Of a stretch of 64,000 nt of DNA, positions 40,032 to 49,070 are shown in pieces (positions within the stretch are counted from its first letter, which is position 1; every line of letters starts with the position of its first letter). The notes beneath the pieces are model-generated. The model was given only the letters and a program-made list of their open reading frames with translations, was not told where the DNA came from and did not search any database. Location: NCBI GenBank assembly GCA_028714675.1, contig JAQTLV010000003.1, positions 248,001 through 312,000 on the forward strand, in the 5' to 3' direction. The DNA is from Sulfurovaceae bacterium. Its GTDB lineage: Bacteria; Campylobacterota; Campylobacteria; Campylobacterales; Sulfurovaceae. The position numbers were made by a program, and so were the translations under genes.

Positions 40032-40640
40032 ATGTTTAAGGATTTTTTTGATAATCTTAACCATAAAAAATTAAAAGACTCTAGATTTGAGTTTTTATTT
40101 GAAGGGAATAGTGATGAAATAGTGGTCTTTGACACAGAAACCACAGGATTAAATCCAAAAATTGATGATATAGTCTCAATTGGTGCTGTGAAGATAAAAG
40201 ATAATAAAATTTTACTTGATAGTTCTTTTGAGATTTATATCAAGCAAAAACAAGCTATTAGTAGTGAAAGTATCAAAGTTCACCAAATAAGGAATTGCGA
40301 TCTACACGAAGCTTTGGAGTTGGAAGATGCTATAGATAAATTTTTATATTACATAGGCAATGCAAAACTTGTTGGATATTATCTTGAATTTGATGTGGCA
40401 ATGATAAACAAATATATAAAAAAAATGTATGGTATAAAATTGCCAAATCAACAAGAAGAAGTATCGGCTATCTATTATGATAAAAAAATAAATTCGATTC
40501 CACAAGGAAATATAGACTTGAGGTTTGATACAATAACAAAAAATTTAGATTTGCCGCCTTTAAAGGCACATAATGCTATCAATGATGCGATTATGACAGC
40601 AATAATCTATTTAAAGTTAAAACAGACAACTAAAATTTAG
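40032..40640 (+). CDS. DEDDh 3'-5' exonuclease (DnaQ-like)
   Basis: A 202-residue exonuclease. Motif Exo I is [11 protein letters not shown], Exo II lies in [10 protein letters not shown], and Exo III has the His and Asp in [11 protein letters not shown], giving the full DEDDh set, so it should be active. It starts 2 bases after the DUF294 stop and 13 bases separate it from acs. The pairing of this exonuclease with DUF294 and acetate genes recurs in bacteria; whether it acts on DNA, RNA or a nucleotidylated product of its neighbour is open. Confidence 0.88.
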   Translation: MFKDFFDNLNHKKLKDSRFEFLFEGNSDEIVVFDTETTGLNPKIDDIVSIGAVKIKDNKILLDSSFEIYIKQKQAISSESIKVHQIRNCDLHEALELEDAIDKFLYYIGNAKLVGYYLEFDVAMINKYIKKMYGIKLPNQQEEVSAIYYDKKINSIPQGNIDLRFDTITKNLDLPPLKAHNAINDAIMTAIIYLKLKQTTKI

Positions 40641-40653
40641 AAAAAGGATAAAA

Positions 40654-42612
40654 ATGCTACAAGAAAAATATTACCCAAATGAAGAACATGTAAAGAGTGC
40701 TGCTATAAAAAGCATGGATGAATACAAAAGTCTTATGAATGAAGCCAAGGAAGATTATGAAGGTTTTTGGGGTAAATTTGCAAATGAAAAAATAGATTGG
40801 TTTAAGCCTTATACAAAAGTTCTTGATGAATCTAATGCTCCATTTTATAAATGGTTTGTAGGTGGACAACTAAATGTTGCATATCAATGTGTTGATAGAC
40901 ACTTAAAAGACAAGAAAAACAAAGCAGCGATAATCTTTGAAGGTGATAATGGGGATAATAGAATATTGACATATAGAGAACTTGCTTATGAAGTAAGTAA
41001 AACTGCAAATATGTTCAAAAATAAATTTAATATCAAAAAAGGCGATAGAGTTGTTCTTTATATGCCTATGATACCAGAAGCTGCTATTAGCATGTTAGCT
41101 TGTGCTAAAATAGGTGCTATTCACTCTGTTGTTTTTGGTGGTTTTAGTGCCGAAGCATTAAGAGATAGAATAATAGATGCCGAGGCAAAACTTGTTGTAA
41201 CTGCAGATGGGGCTTTCAGAAAAGGTTCTCCATACATGCTAAAACCAGTAGTAGATGAAGCTTTATCTGCAGGTTGTGAATGTGTTAAATCTGTTTGTGT
41301 TGTAGAGAGAAATAATCAAGAGATTACTTGGGTTTCAGGAAGAGATTACTCATATAATGAATTGGTTAAAAATGAATCATCTTTTTGTGAATCAGAGCCA
41401 ATGGATAGCGAAGATCCTCTATTTTTGCTTTATACAAGTGGAAGTACTGGCAAACCAAAAGGGGTGCAACATTCTCAAGCAGGATATATCCTTTGGGCTC
41501 AAATGACAATGGAATGGGTATTTGATATAAAAGATAATGATACTTATTGGTGTACAGCTGACGTTGGCTGGATAACAGGGCATACATATATAGTTTATGG
41601 TCCATTGGCAGCTGGTGCAACAACTATTATGTTTGAAGGTGTTCCAACATTCCCAGATGCAGGCAGATGCTGGAAAATGGTTGAAGATTATAAAATAAAT
41701 CAATTTTATACAGCTCCAACTGCAATAAGACTTCTCCATAAAATGGGAGCAGATGAGCCTAAAAAATATGATTTAAGCAGCTTAAGAATTCTTGGTACTG
41801 TTGGTGAGCCAATAGACCCACCTGCATGGAGATGGTACTATGAAGAGATTGGTAGAAATAAGTGTGCTATAGTTGATACATACTGGCAAACAGAAACAGG
41901 CGGACACATGATAAGTCCACTTCCATTTGCAACGACAATTAAACCTGCTTGTGCTACATTCCCACTTCCTGGAATAATGGCAGAAGTTATAGATGAAAAT
42001 GGCAATCCAACTCCAGTAGGCGAAAAAGGGTTTATGTGTATAACGAAACCTTGGCCTAGTATGATTAGAAATATTTGGAATGATAATGAGAGATTTGAAA
42101 AATCATATTTTGGAGATTGCAAAAAAGATGGCAAGCCTGTATATTTCACAGGCGATGGTGCTATGATGGATGAAGAGGGTTATATAACTATCACAGGAAG
42201 AACAGATGATGTTATCAATGTAAGTGGACATAGAATGGGAACTGCCGAAGTTGAAGCCGCTATCAAAAAACATCCTGCAGTTGCTGCAAATGCTGTTGTT
42301 GGCAAACCGCATCCTATAAAAGGTGAAGGAATTTTCGCTTATATCGTACTAAAAGGCGAAGATAATTTTGGAAATGAAGCAGAAACCATCAAAGAGATTA
42401 ATGAGATAATTAAAAAAGAGATAGGTGCGATAGCACTTTGTGATGATATGGTTTTTGTTCCAGATGTTCCAAAAACAAGAAGTGGTAAAATCATGAGAAG
42501 ACTTCTAAGAAGTATAGCTAAAGGCGAAGAGATAACTCAAGATATTTCAACGCTTGAAGATCCTAGCGTAGTTAGAAAAATAGAAGAGATTGTTAGATCT
42601 TGCAAGTTGTAA
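40654..42612 (+). CDS. acs: Acetyl-CoA synthetase
   Basis: A 652-residue AMP-forming enzyme that activates acetate to acetyl-CoA. The AMP-binding loop [11 protein letters not shown], the segment [32 protein letters not shown] and the C-terminal lysine site [13 protein letters not shown] (acetylated and inactivated in other species) are all present. The length is normal. It ends the acetate cluster: with the porin, ActP and this enzyme, external acetate can reach central metabolism. AAAAAGGA lies before the ATG, and a large hairpin repeat follows the stop. Confidence 0.97.
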   Translation: MLQEKYYPNEEHVKSAAIKSMDEYKSLMNEAKEDYEGFWGKFANEKIDWFKPYTKVLDESNAPFYKWFVGGQLNVAYQCVDRHLKDKKNKAAIIFEGDNGDNRILTYRELAYEVSKTANMFKNKFNIKKGDRVVLYMPMIPEAAISMLACAKIGAIHSVVFGGFSAEALRDRIIDAEAKLVVTADGAFRKGSPYMLKPVVDEALSAGCECVKSVCVVERNNQEITWVSGRDYSYNELVKNESSFCESEPMDSEDPLFLLYTSGSTGKPKGVQHSQAGYILWAQMTMEWVFDIKDNDTYWCTADVGWITGHTYIVYGPLAAGATTIMFEGVPTFPDAGRCWKMVEDYKINQFYTAPTAIRLLHKMGADEPKKYDLSSLRILGTVGEPIDPPAWRWYYEEIGRNKCAIVDTYWQTETGGHMISPLPFATTIKPACATFPLPGIMAEVIDENGNPTPVGEKGFMCITKPWPSMIRNIWNDNERFEKSYFGDCKKDGKPVYFTGDGAMMDEEGYITITGRTDDVINVSGHRMGTAEVEAAIKKHPAVAANAVVGKPHPIKGEGIFAYIVLKGEDNFGNEAETIKEINEIIKKEIGAIALCDDMVFVPDVPKTRSGKIMRRLLRSIAKGEEITQDISTLEDPSVVRKIEEIVRSCKL

Positions 42613-42616
42613 TTTC

Positions 42617-42686
42617 GTCACTGCGAGCGTAGTGTGGCAGTCCATTATTATGGATTGCTTCGTCGGCTATGCCTTCTCGCAAAGAC
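42617..42686. repeat. 70-base imperfect palindrome (REP/MITE-like) after acs
   Basis: The ends GTC..GCGAG and CTCGC..GAC are complementary and the centre is CCATTATTATGG, so the whole segment folds on itself with a few bulges. Text such as GGATTGCTTCGTCGG and CTTCTCGCAAAGAC is familiar from dispersed intergenic repeats in many bacteria. It may also end the acs transcript. Confidence 0.7.
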
Positions 42687-42736
42687 AGCAATATTTATTT
42701 TGATTACTTAAATTATAACACAAATGAACAACTTAT

Positions 42737-43405
42737 TTAAATCTCATCATACATTTTTTTAATACTCTTTAAATCCTCAAAAGCCTCTTTTTTTGCTGAT
42801 GGATTTCTAAGTAAATAGCTTGGATGATATGTGGGGATGATTGTAAGATTATCTTGTTTTATGATGCTTCCTCTTACTTTAGATATTTTTAGCTCATTTG
42901 TTGTTAAATATTTTAAAGCGACACTTCCAAGAGTTACTATAATTTTAGGCTTTATAATTTCAATCTGCTTTTTTAAAAATGGCAAACATGTAGTTGCCTC
43001 TTCTTGTGATGGTTCTCTATTGTTTGGTGGTCTGCATTTAACAATATTTGCTATATAAATATTTTCTCTTTTGAGCCCTAAAACATTTTCTATCATAGCA
43101 GTTAGTAACTCTCCAGACTTTCCTACAAATGGTCTAGCTAATTTATCTTCATTCTCGCCAGGACCTTCACCAACAAACATAATTTTTGCACTTAGATTAC
43201 CTTCGCCGAATACTACATTTGTTCTAGTTTTACTAAGTTGGCATAAGTGACATTGAAGCGTTTGTTTTTTTAAATTGTCCATATTTTGAGGGAGTATCAT
43301 GGTATCTTGAGTTAATGACAATAGATTTGGGTTGTAGTACTTGTACCCAAGTGATTTTAGTATCAAAAGTTGTTTGATTTGTTGTGCTTTGGTCATTTTA
43401 TCCAT
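42737..43405 (-). CDS. Family 4/5 uracil-DNA glycosylase
   Basis: A 222-residue Fe-S uracil-DNA glycosylase, removing uracil produced by cytosine deamination. It has the four cluster cysteines, CHLC plus C in VKCRPPNNREP and TTCLPFL, the catalytic GEGPGENEDKLARPFVG loop, and the late motif TYHPSYLLRNP. About 60 extra N-terminal residues precede the domain. It is convergent with acs, with no obvious ribosome-binding site; ATG 43396 is an alternative start. Confidence 0.93.
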   Translation of the reverse strand: MDKMTKAQQIKQLLILKSLGYKYYNPNLLSLTQDTMILPQNMDNLKKQTLQCHLCQLSKTRTNVVFGEGNLSAKIMFVGEGPGENEDKLARPFVGKSGELLTAMIENVLGLKRENIYIANIVKCRPPNNREPSQEEATTCLPFLKKQIEIIKPKIIVTLGSVALKYLTTNELKISKVRGSIIKQDNLTIIPTYHPSYLLRNPSAKKEAFEDLKSIKKMYDEI

Positions 43406-43458
43406 TATAGAATACTACCAAAGATTATATAAATAATGAGTCAAAAGACCCATTAAAA

Positions 43459-43845
43459 TTACTCAGTAACTTCTACTTCTACTGGTGTACCTTCCCAAAT
43501 ACCATGTTTTGTACAATATCCATGTGCTACAAGGTTTAGTTTTTTACCAGTTGGGATGATAGTGAAAGTTGTTGTATTATGAGCTTTTAAATTTCCAAGA
43601 GTTCCTGGAACATAAGTTGCTTTTGCAAGCAATGTATCACCATTGAAAAGGCTTACTGATTCTATAAAATGATCAAAATCATCTGGGTGAGAGTATTCAT
43701 TTCCCATCTTAACTGTTACTTCAAAAGGCTCTCCAGCTTTTGCTGTACTTGCACAGTGAATAAATGGAGAGTGTCTATCTATCAAATCTTTTTTAGCTTC
43801 TCTTTCAACTGTATCTATATCAACATATTTATTTATTTTTGGCAT
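43459..43845 (-). CDS. Class II superoxide reductase (neelaredoxin type)
   Basis: A 128-residue non-haem iron protein that reduces superoxide to peroxide without making oxygen. It lacks the N-terminal desulforedoxin Cys4 domain of class I enzymes. The iron ligands can be read: His in RHSPFIHC, two His in SHPDDFDHFIE, and the Cys-x-x-His pair in CTKHGIWEG, while the Lys/Glu loop near the N-terminus is slightly altered. The ATG has AAGGAG upstream. It suits a microaerophilic life style. Confidence 0.9.
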   Translation of the reverse strand: MPKINKYVDIDTVEREAKKDLIDRHSPFIHCASTAKAGEPFEVTVKMGNEYSHPDDFDHFIESVSLFNGDTLLAKATYVPGTLGNLKAHNTTTFTIIPTGKKLNLVAHGYCTKHGIWEGTPVEVEVTE

Positions 43846-43923
43846 ATTTTGTCTCCTTAATTTTAATTAACAAAGTCATTATAACATAATTTATTCTTAA
43901 AATAGGATAAATTTTATCCTATT

Positions 43924-44235
43924 TTAATCCAAATATGAACAGCAATAATCAGTTGGTGTAAAAACTTCCAAATCAAAAGAACTTTTTGCTGGTACATTAA
44001 AAGTTGTTGGAGTTCTTATCTCCATCCATTCACCAGATCCTTCTAATTTTACCTTTAGGTGTCCTGCAAGTATCTCCATCTCTTCAGCTTTATCTGTTCC
44101 AAAATTATAAGTACCAGGCAGCATAATACCAAGTGTTTTTTTCGAACCATCATTGAAAATAACAGTTCTGCTTGTTACTTTGCCATCAAAATATATATTT
44201 GCTTCTTTGATGACTTCTACATTGTTAAAACTCAT
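43924..44235 (-). CDS. ppnP: Pyrimidine/purine nucleoside phosphorylase
   Basis: A 103-residue cupin of the DUF1255/PpnP family, which splits several nucleosides with phosphate. The signature runs through YFDGKVTSRTVIFNDGSKKTLGIMLPG and ends with FDLEVFTPTDYCCSYLD. The length matches E. coli PpnP closely. Transcribed on its own behind AAGGATAT. Confidence 0.92.
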   Translation of the reverse strand: MSFNNVEVIKEANIYFDGKVTSRTVIFNDGSKKTLGIMLPGTYNFGTDKAEEMEILAGHLKVKLEGSGEWMEIRTPTTFNVPAKSSFDLEVFTPTDYCCSYLD

Positions 44236-44304
44236 TTATATCCTTGTGTTTATCTAATCTAATTTGAAAAATTATTTTATCAATATTTAACTGTTGAAAA
44301 AGTC

Positions 44305-44799
44305 CTATTTTTGTATAAATTTTCCAATTTCTCTATTCTTTATGATATTGTTATATTTTCCACAAAGCCCATTCATACAGATATATATACCAAATTCTTT
44401 TATATTATTTATATATCCAGCAGAAGATGCAAAATTTGCAGTAGCTTCTATAGGATTTATACTAAAAGGCACCATTGCGCCAGTTATGACTATATATTTA
44501 TCTTTTATATTCAGATCCAAAAACTCTGCTGTAATGTGCATAGTATCTGTACCATGGATAATAATAAATTTATTATTTGAAGTATGATTTTTTATGGTTT
44601 GCAATATGATATTTCTATCATTATCATCAAACTCGAGGCTATCTTTTCCTATTATATTAACTATTTCAAATTCGCACAACCAATTTTTTGATATAACATT
44701 CAATGCATTTGAGCTACCGTCAACTAATAACTCGCCATTTATTGAATCATATAGCTTGTTAAATGTGCCTCCAGTATTTATTACTAAAATATTATTCAT
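44305..44799 (-). CDS. Short stand-alone asparaginase domain protein
   Basis: A 164-residue protein matching only the N-terminal domain of type I/II asparaginases. Both catalytic threonine regions are present (NTGGTFNK and HGTDTM), with the TGAMVPF strand following. The C-terminal domain of full enzymes (about 330 residues) is absent, and no remnant follows it. Single-domain asparaginases of about 160 residues occur in many proteobacteria, so this is a family rather than a truncation; activity is unproved. A good AGGAGAGAGG precedes the ATG. Confidence 0.85.
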   Translation of the reverse strand: MNNILVINTGGTFNKLYDSINGELLVDGSSNALNVISKNWLCEFEIVNIIGKDSLEFDDNDRNIILQTIKNHTSNNKFIIIHGTDTMHITAEFLDLNIKDKYIVITGAMVPFSINPIEATANFASSAGYINNIKEFGIYICMNGLCGKYNNIIKNREIGKFIQK

Positions 44800-44876
44800 A
44801 TTATCCTCTCTCCTGATTGGTATTTTATCTTATTAGTGGTAAAATATCAAAAATTATATTTTGGAGACTTTTACAT

Positions 44877-45701
44877 ATGATAATGCAGGGCAAAAAAGGT
44901 GTTGTTTTAGGAATTGCAAACAAAAAATCTATCGCTTATGGAATAGCAAAAGCTTGTGAAGAGCAGGGTGCAACAATGGCTATTACTTTTTTAAATGAAA
45001 GATTTGAAGAAAAACTTGCTCCTTTGTCTGAAGAGTTGAATTGCAATGGTAGATTATATCCATGTGATGTTAGTAAACCTGAAGAGATAGTAGCACTTAG
45101 AGAATCATTAAAAAAAGATTTGGGCGAAATTGATTTTGTAGTTCACTCTATTGCATTTGCACCAAAAGAAGGTCTTAGTGGGAGATTTGTTGATATTAGC
45201 AAAGAAGCATTTAATATAGCTATGGATATTTCTGTGTATTCTTTGATAGAGTTAGCAAGAGAACTTAAACCAATTATGAGTAAAAGCAGTTCAATACTTA
45301 CACTTAGCTACTATGGTGGAGAAAAATATATACCAAACTATAATCTAATGGGGATAGCAAAAGCTACACTTGAAATGACAGTTAAATATTTAGCAGAAGA
45401 TCTTGGAAAAGATGGCATAAGAGTAAATGCTATCAGTGCTGGACCAATCAAAACTTTAGCGGCTGCTGGAATAGGCGATTTTAGCTTTATGTTAAAATGG
45501 AATGCAGCACACTCTCCTCTAAAACAAAATGTAACTATAGAACAAGTAGGAAACAGCGGTATGTATCTGCTCTCTAATCTTAGTAGTGGTGTAACTGGTG
45601 AAATTCACTATGTGGATGGTGGATATAATATCATGGGTATGCCTGCTGTTGTATTTGATGAAAATGGCAAACCTCATATCGCATGGAATGGTGAGAATTA
45701 A
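44877..45701 (+). CDS. fabI: Enoyl-[acyl-carrier-protein] reductase
   Basis: A 274-residue NADH-dependent reductase catalysing the last step of each fatty-acid elongation round. It is an SDR protein with GKKGVVLGIANKKSIAYGIA at the N-terminus and the Tyr-x6-Lys active site in NYNLMGIAKATLE. I start at ATG 44877, 10 bases after GGAG; a longer open frame from 44817 adds residues before the Rossmann strand that homologues lack. The next gene begins 3 bases after the stop. Confidence 0.95.
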   Translation: MIMQGKKGVVLGIANKKSIAYGIAKACEEQGATMAITFLNERFEEKLAPLSEELNCNGRLYPCDVSKPEEIVALRESLKKDLGEIDFVVHSIAFAPKEGLSGRFVDISKEAFNIAMDISVYSLIELARELKPIMSKSSSILTLSYYGGEKYIPNYNLMGIAKATLEMTVKYLAEDLGKDGIRVNAISAGPIKTLAAAGIGDFSFMLKWNAAHSPLKQNVTIEQVGNSGMYLLSNLSSGVTGEIHYVDGGYNIMGMPAVVFDENGKPHIAWNGEN

Positions 45702-45704
45702 GCA

Positions 45705-46460
45705 TTGCAAGATAGCCAAGACTATATTGACAAAAAAGCAAAACTGGCAAAAACGCTCACTATTTACGGTAGAAATGCCGTAAATGAAGCACTTATAGAA
45801 CCAACAATTATACCAAGCAAACTTCACTTATCTACCTCAAACAAAGATGCAAAAGTTATTGACGATATGCTATCTATATGCAAAAAAAGAGGTGTAGAAA
45901 TAGCATATCATGACAAATTAACACTTTCCCGTATATCAAAAAATGCAAAACAAGATCAGGGTGTAGCATTGGATATACAGATGGATAATTTTATCAATGA
46001 AGATGAGTTTATAGCAAATAATATTAATTATAAAATTTTAGCAATTGATGGTGTTTCAAACCCACAAAATTTAGGTATGATTATCCGCTCTGCAGCAGCA
46101 GGGAATATAGATGCTATTGTAATACCAAGCAAAGGGACATCGTCTATAAATCCTCTTGTGATAAAAGCTAGCGTAGGAGCGATATTTAAGATACCAATTA
46201 TCCAAACAAACAATCTTGAAAAAACTTTAAAAAATTTTCAATCCAATAGGGCAAAAATATACACACTATCTCTAGATGCTAAAAAATCTTATAAAGAAAT
46301 AGATGAAAATAACAAAGCAATTTTTGTTTTAGGAAATGAAACAAATGGAGTAAGCAAAGAGATACAATCTTTGAGCGATGAAAGTATAATCATACCTATG
46401 AACAGAGGTGTAGAATCACTCAATGTTGCAGTAACTGCATCTCTTTTGGCATTTATGTAA
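45705..46460 (+). CDS. SpoU/TrmH-family RNA 2'-O-methyltransferase
   Basis: A 251-residue SPOUT enzyme, most like RlmB-type 23S rRNA methyltransferases. The N-terminal substrate-binding part starts with TIYGRNAVNEAL, followed by the knotted catalytic domain: GVSNPQNLGMIIRSAAAGNIDAI (motif 1), FVLGNETNGVSKE (motif 2) and IPMNRGVESLNVAVTASLLAF (motif 3). The start is TTG at 45705, right after fabI with a weak ribosome-binding site, so it likely depends on translation of fabI. Confidence 0.88.
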   Translation: MQDSQDYIDKKAKLAKTLTIYGRNAVNEALIEPTIIPSKLHLSTSNKDAKVIDDMLSICKKRGVEIAYHDKLTLSRISKNAKQDQGVALDIQMDNFINEDEFIANNINYKILAIDGVSNPQNLGMIIRSAAAGNIDAIVIPSKGTSSINPLVIKASVGAIFKIPIIQTNNLEKTLKNFQSNRAKIYTLSLDAKKSYKEIDENNKAIFVLGNETNGVSKEIQSLSDESIIIPMNRGVESLNVAVTASLLAFM

Positions 46461-46462
46461 TT

Positions 46463-47077
46463 TTATTCTTTTATAAATTTATTTTCTAGAATTTTTACGA
46501 ATGATTTGATATCAGTATTTTTATCATTAAAGGTAGTAGCTTCTTTAATATCTACGTTTATTATAAAAGGAACAAACAGCGCTTCGTTTCTCGGTAAAGA
46601 TCTGCCAGAGTTCTCGAGAAAAATAGGAACAATCGGTATATCTGGATATTTAGAAGCTAGATGTCCAATTCCATTTTTAAATCCCTGCATTTCCTCTGGA
46701 TTGCCTCTGCTTCCTTCTGGAAATATAATAACACTATATCCACTATCTAGGGCATCATATATATTTTGCATTGGATTAGCATGAAAATTATTTTTTGACA
46801 TTCTCTCTAATGGTATGATATCTATAATGTTTTTTGAAATCCAGCCTATAATTTTATTTTTATAAAAATAATCTTTAGCGCCAACTGGCTTTATATTTTT
46901 AATCATATGGCTATCAAATATAGACATTATTGCCATTATATCCATATGACTATTGTGATTGGCTATTATTACGAACTGACCATCTTCTGGTATGTTGTAT
47001 TTCCCTGTTATGGTAATTCCAGATACTATAAAAACAAAAGGCTTTACAAAAAATAGAAAAAATATACTTTTAAGCAT
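46463..47077 (-). CDS. plsC: 1-acyl-sn-glycerol-3-phosphate acyltransferase
   Basis: A 204-residue membrane-bound acyltransferase making phosphatidic acid. The catalytic HX4D motif is NHNSHMD; the glycerophosphate motif is FPEGSRGNPEEM; a hydrophobic N-terminus anchors it. It lies 2 bases after cdsA on the same strand, so two successive phospholipid enzymes are adjacent. A second plsC-like gene lies at 58669. Confidence 0.9.
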   Translation of the reverse strand: MLKSIFFLFFVKPFVFIVSGITITGKYNIPEDGQFVIIANHNSHMDIMAIMSIFDSHMIKNIKPVGAKDYFYKNKIIGWISKNIIDIIPLERMSKNNFHANPMQNIYDALDSGYSVIIFPEGSRGNPEEMQGFKNGIGHLASKYPDIPIVPIFLENSGRSLPRNEALFVPFIINVDIKEATTFNDKNTDIKSFVKILENKFIKE

Positions 47078-47079
47078 GA

Positions 47080-48003
47080 CTAATAAAATATATAATAAAT
47101 ATAATGAAAAAATAGAGGAGCAGTGTATGTCAAACTATCAACCCTATCAATAACTCCGCCATGACCAGCTATGAGATTGCTCGCATCTTTGACACCAACA
47201 TCTCTTTTAATCATAGAAACAACCACATCTCCAACAAATCCACCTAATGATATGATTAGTCCAGCTCCAATAGCTTGGATAATACTAAAAGGTGTTAAGT
47301 ATGAAAATAAAACAGCTAAGATGGTTATTATTATAACAGCGCCCACTAAGCCCTCAACAGTTTTCTTTGGACTTACTTTTGGCACTATTGGTGTTTTACC
47401 AAAAATTTTCCCACATACAAACTGCAATACATCATTTAACTCTGTCAATAGAAATAAATAGAGTAGAAGCATGGCACCACTTACTTCACCTACAGGTTTT
47501 AGCATAAATAGATATGCACTATGACTTATAGCAAATATAAACAACATAGCGCCCCAATTTACTTTACCAGTATTGTTTATAAATCCCTCTGTTTGCCCAA
47601 TCATCATTTGTCTAAGAGATAAAAATAAAAAAAGATAAACAGGAATAGTTATAATGAACATTTCATACCATTGCGTATAGGCAAAATAGTATTGAGGGAT
47701 TATGGATAAGTACCCATAAAATATTATTCGTCTATCAGCAAGTCTTGTTGGTATGATGGATATATACTCTTTGAATGCCATATAGCTTATAAAACCCAAA
47801 AAAACAACTCCCAAAGTATTGTTGAAAAACATTGCTAAAACAAAAATTGAAATCATCCAGAACCAAGATATTATCCTATCATTTAGCTCTTGTTTTTTTG
47901 TTTTTGTTTTATATTCTAAAATCTTAGTGACAAGAAATGATATTGCCAAGATAGCATATATAGCTATGATGGTATTGTAAATATTGGGATTTAGTATGTT
48001 CAT
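47080..48003 (-). CDS. cdsA: Phosphatidate cytidylyltransferase-like membrane protein
   Basis: A 307-residue polytopic protein with about eight helices. The CDS signature is near the C-terminus: SMIKRDVGVKDASNLIAGHGGVIDRVDSL, with the preceding SPKKTVEGLVG. It converts phosphatidate and CTP to CDP-diacylglycerol. AAAGG precedes its ATG; it lies 9 bases after the CitE-like gene and 2 bases before plsC. Confidence 0.92.
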   Translation of the reverse strand: MNILNPNIYNTIIAIYAILAISFLVTKILEYKTKTKKQELNDRIISWFWMISIFVLAMFFNNTLGVVFLGFISYMAFKEYISIIPTRLADRRIIFYGYLSIIPQYYFAYTQWYEMFIITIPVYLFLFLSLRQMMIGQTEGFINNTGKVNWGAMLFIFAISHSAYLFMLKPVGEVSGAMLLLYLFLLTELNDVLQFVCGKIFGKTPIVPKVSPKKTVEGLVGAVIIITILAVLFSYLTPFSIIQAIGAGLIISLGGFVGDVVVSMIKRDVGVKDASNLIAGHGGVIDRVDSLTYTAPLFFHYIYYIFY

Positions 48004-48012
48004 AGGCTACCT

Positions 48013-48948
48013 TTAGGTTAAAATATTTAATGCATCACGATATATAGGCTCATCTATAAAACCATATTTATCATCCATGAAACCATTGATGCCTTTAGAG
48101 CTATTGGCTTCAAACAACTCTTTTATATATTTTGCTTTTTCAAGCTCAGAACTATCTATATCAAAAATTTCATTTGCAATTATAGCTTGTTTTGGACCCA
48201 TGCATGCCTTGCTATCAAATCCAAGTGATTTTTCGTATTTGCACCATTTGCGAAACTCATCTGTGTTGTTGTAATCTTGATACATAAAAGAAACCGGATG
48301 AATATTTGCTATCTTGCAATCTATGAGAAATTTAGACAAAATATAATCTATGGTAGGATTGCCAATCTGAACTATTGATTGTGGCAGTTTTAAAGATGCA
48401 AGCAAATCAAGTATACCAAGGTTTGATGTAGTTATGCATTTATCTATTTTAAACTCTTTTATATTAGCAAAAGCCTCTTTTGTCTCCATAGAAAAATGAA
48501 GCTCATAATCTTTGTTTAGAATCTTGAGTGCCAATTCAAGCTCTTTTGGAGTTTTTACTTTTGGAAGTCTAATCGCATCAAGCCCAAAATCATTTAAAAA
48601 CTCTATCTCTTCTTTTCCACTTTCATCGAGTGGATTTGTCCGAACAACTATAAAACTTTTTGAATTTTTTATGTGAGATAAAAATAAGGCGATGTTATAA
48701 AGAGCTTCTTTTTTTCTTGATGGTGCGATAGCATCTTCTAAATTCAGCGTAACTACATCAGCGATACTCTCATCAAGAGAGTTTAAATGTTTAAGATTTA
48801 ATGGATTTAACATCATATTTGATCTATGTTTAACAAGCTTTGTAGAGTCTTTTTTAAAAGTGCCGAAATGCTTTTGGATTTGGCTCAGTGTTAAGTTTGC
48901 AAATTGTTCAATGTTATCAAATATCATACTAAATGATAACATAAGCAA
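48013..48948 (-). CDS. CitE/HpcH-type aldolase-lyase family protein
   Basis: A 311-residue TIM-barrel protein of the HpcH/HpaI-CitE superfamily. Recognisable parts are RSNMMLNPLNLKH, VTLNLEDAIAPSRKKEA (the Mg-binding acidic segment), VVRTNPLDESGKEEIEF, and the late KACMGPKQAIIANEIF. Enzymes of this family cleave or form malyl-CoA, citramalyl-CoA or citryl-type esters; the substrate here is unknown. No CitD or CitF partner is nearby. The start is uncertain (ATG 48948, or one 21 bases in), with no clear ribosome-binding site. Confidence 0.78.
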   Translation of the reverse strand: MLMLSFSMIFDNIEQFANLTLSQIQKHFGTFKKDSTKLVKHRSNMMLNPLNLKHLNSLDESIADVVTLNLEDAIAPSRKKEALYNIALFLSHIKNSKSFIVVRTNPLDESGKEEIEFLNDFGLDAIRLPKVKTPKELELALKILNKDYELHFSMETKEAFANIKEFKIDKCITTSNLGILDLLASLKLPQSIVQIGNPTIDYILSKFLIDCKIANIHPVSFMYQDYNNTDEFRKWCKYEKSLGFDSKACMGPKQAIIANEIFDIDSSELEKAKYIKELFEANSSKGINGFMDDKYGFIDEPIYRDALNILT

Positions 48949-49070
48949 GCTTTATATGACAAAATGCAATATATCAATTTAGCAAAAAGTTTTTTAGATA
49001 AAATACAACTTATGAAAAAACTATATACAACTTATGCATCTCCAACTACGCTCTATTCCAAGGATATATA

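Noticed and set aside
42617-42686. The acs hairpin as a second RAYT substrate
   Set aside because: Its sequence has nothing in common with the REP around the RAYT.
44294-44587. + strand frames opposite the short asparaginase gene
   Set aside because: The - strand frame has asparaginase motifs and a good ribosome-binding site; these do not.
44305-44799. Short asparaginase as a broken gene
   Set aside because: No C-terminal remnant follows and stand-alone proteins of this size are known, so I treat it as complete.
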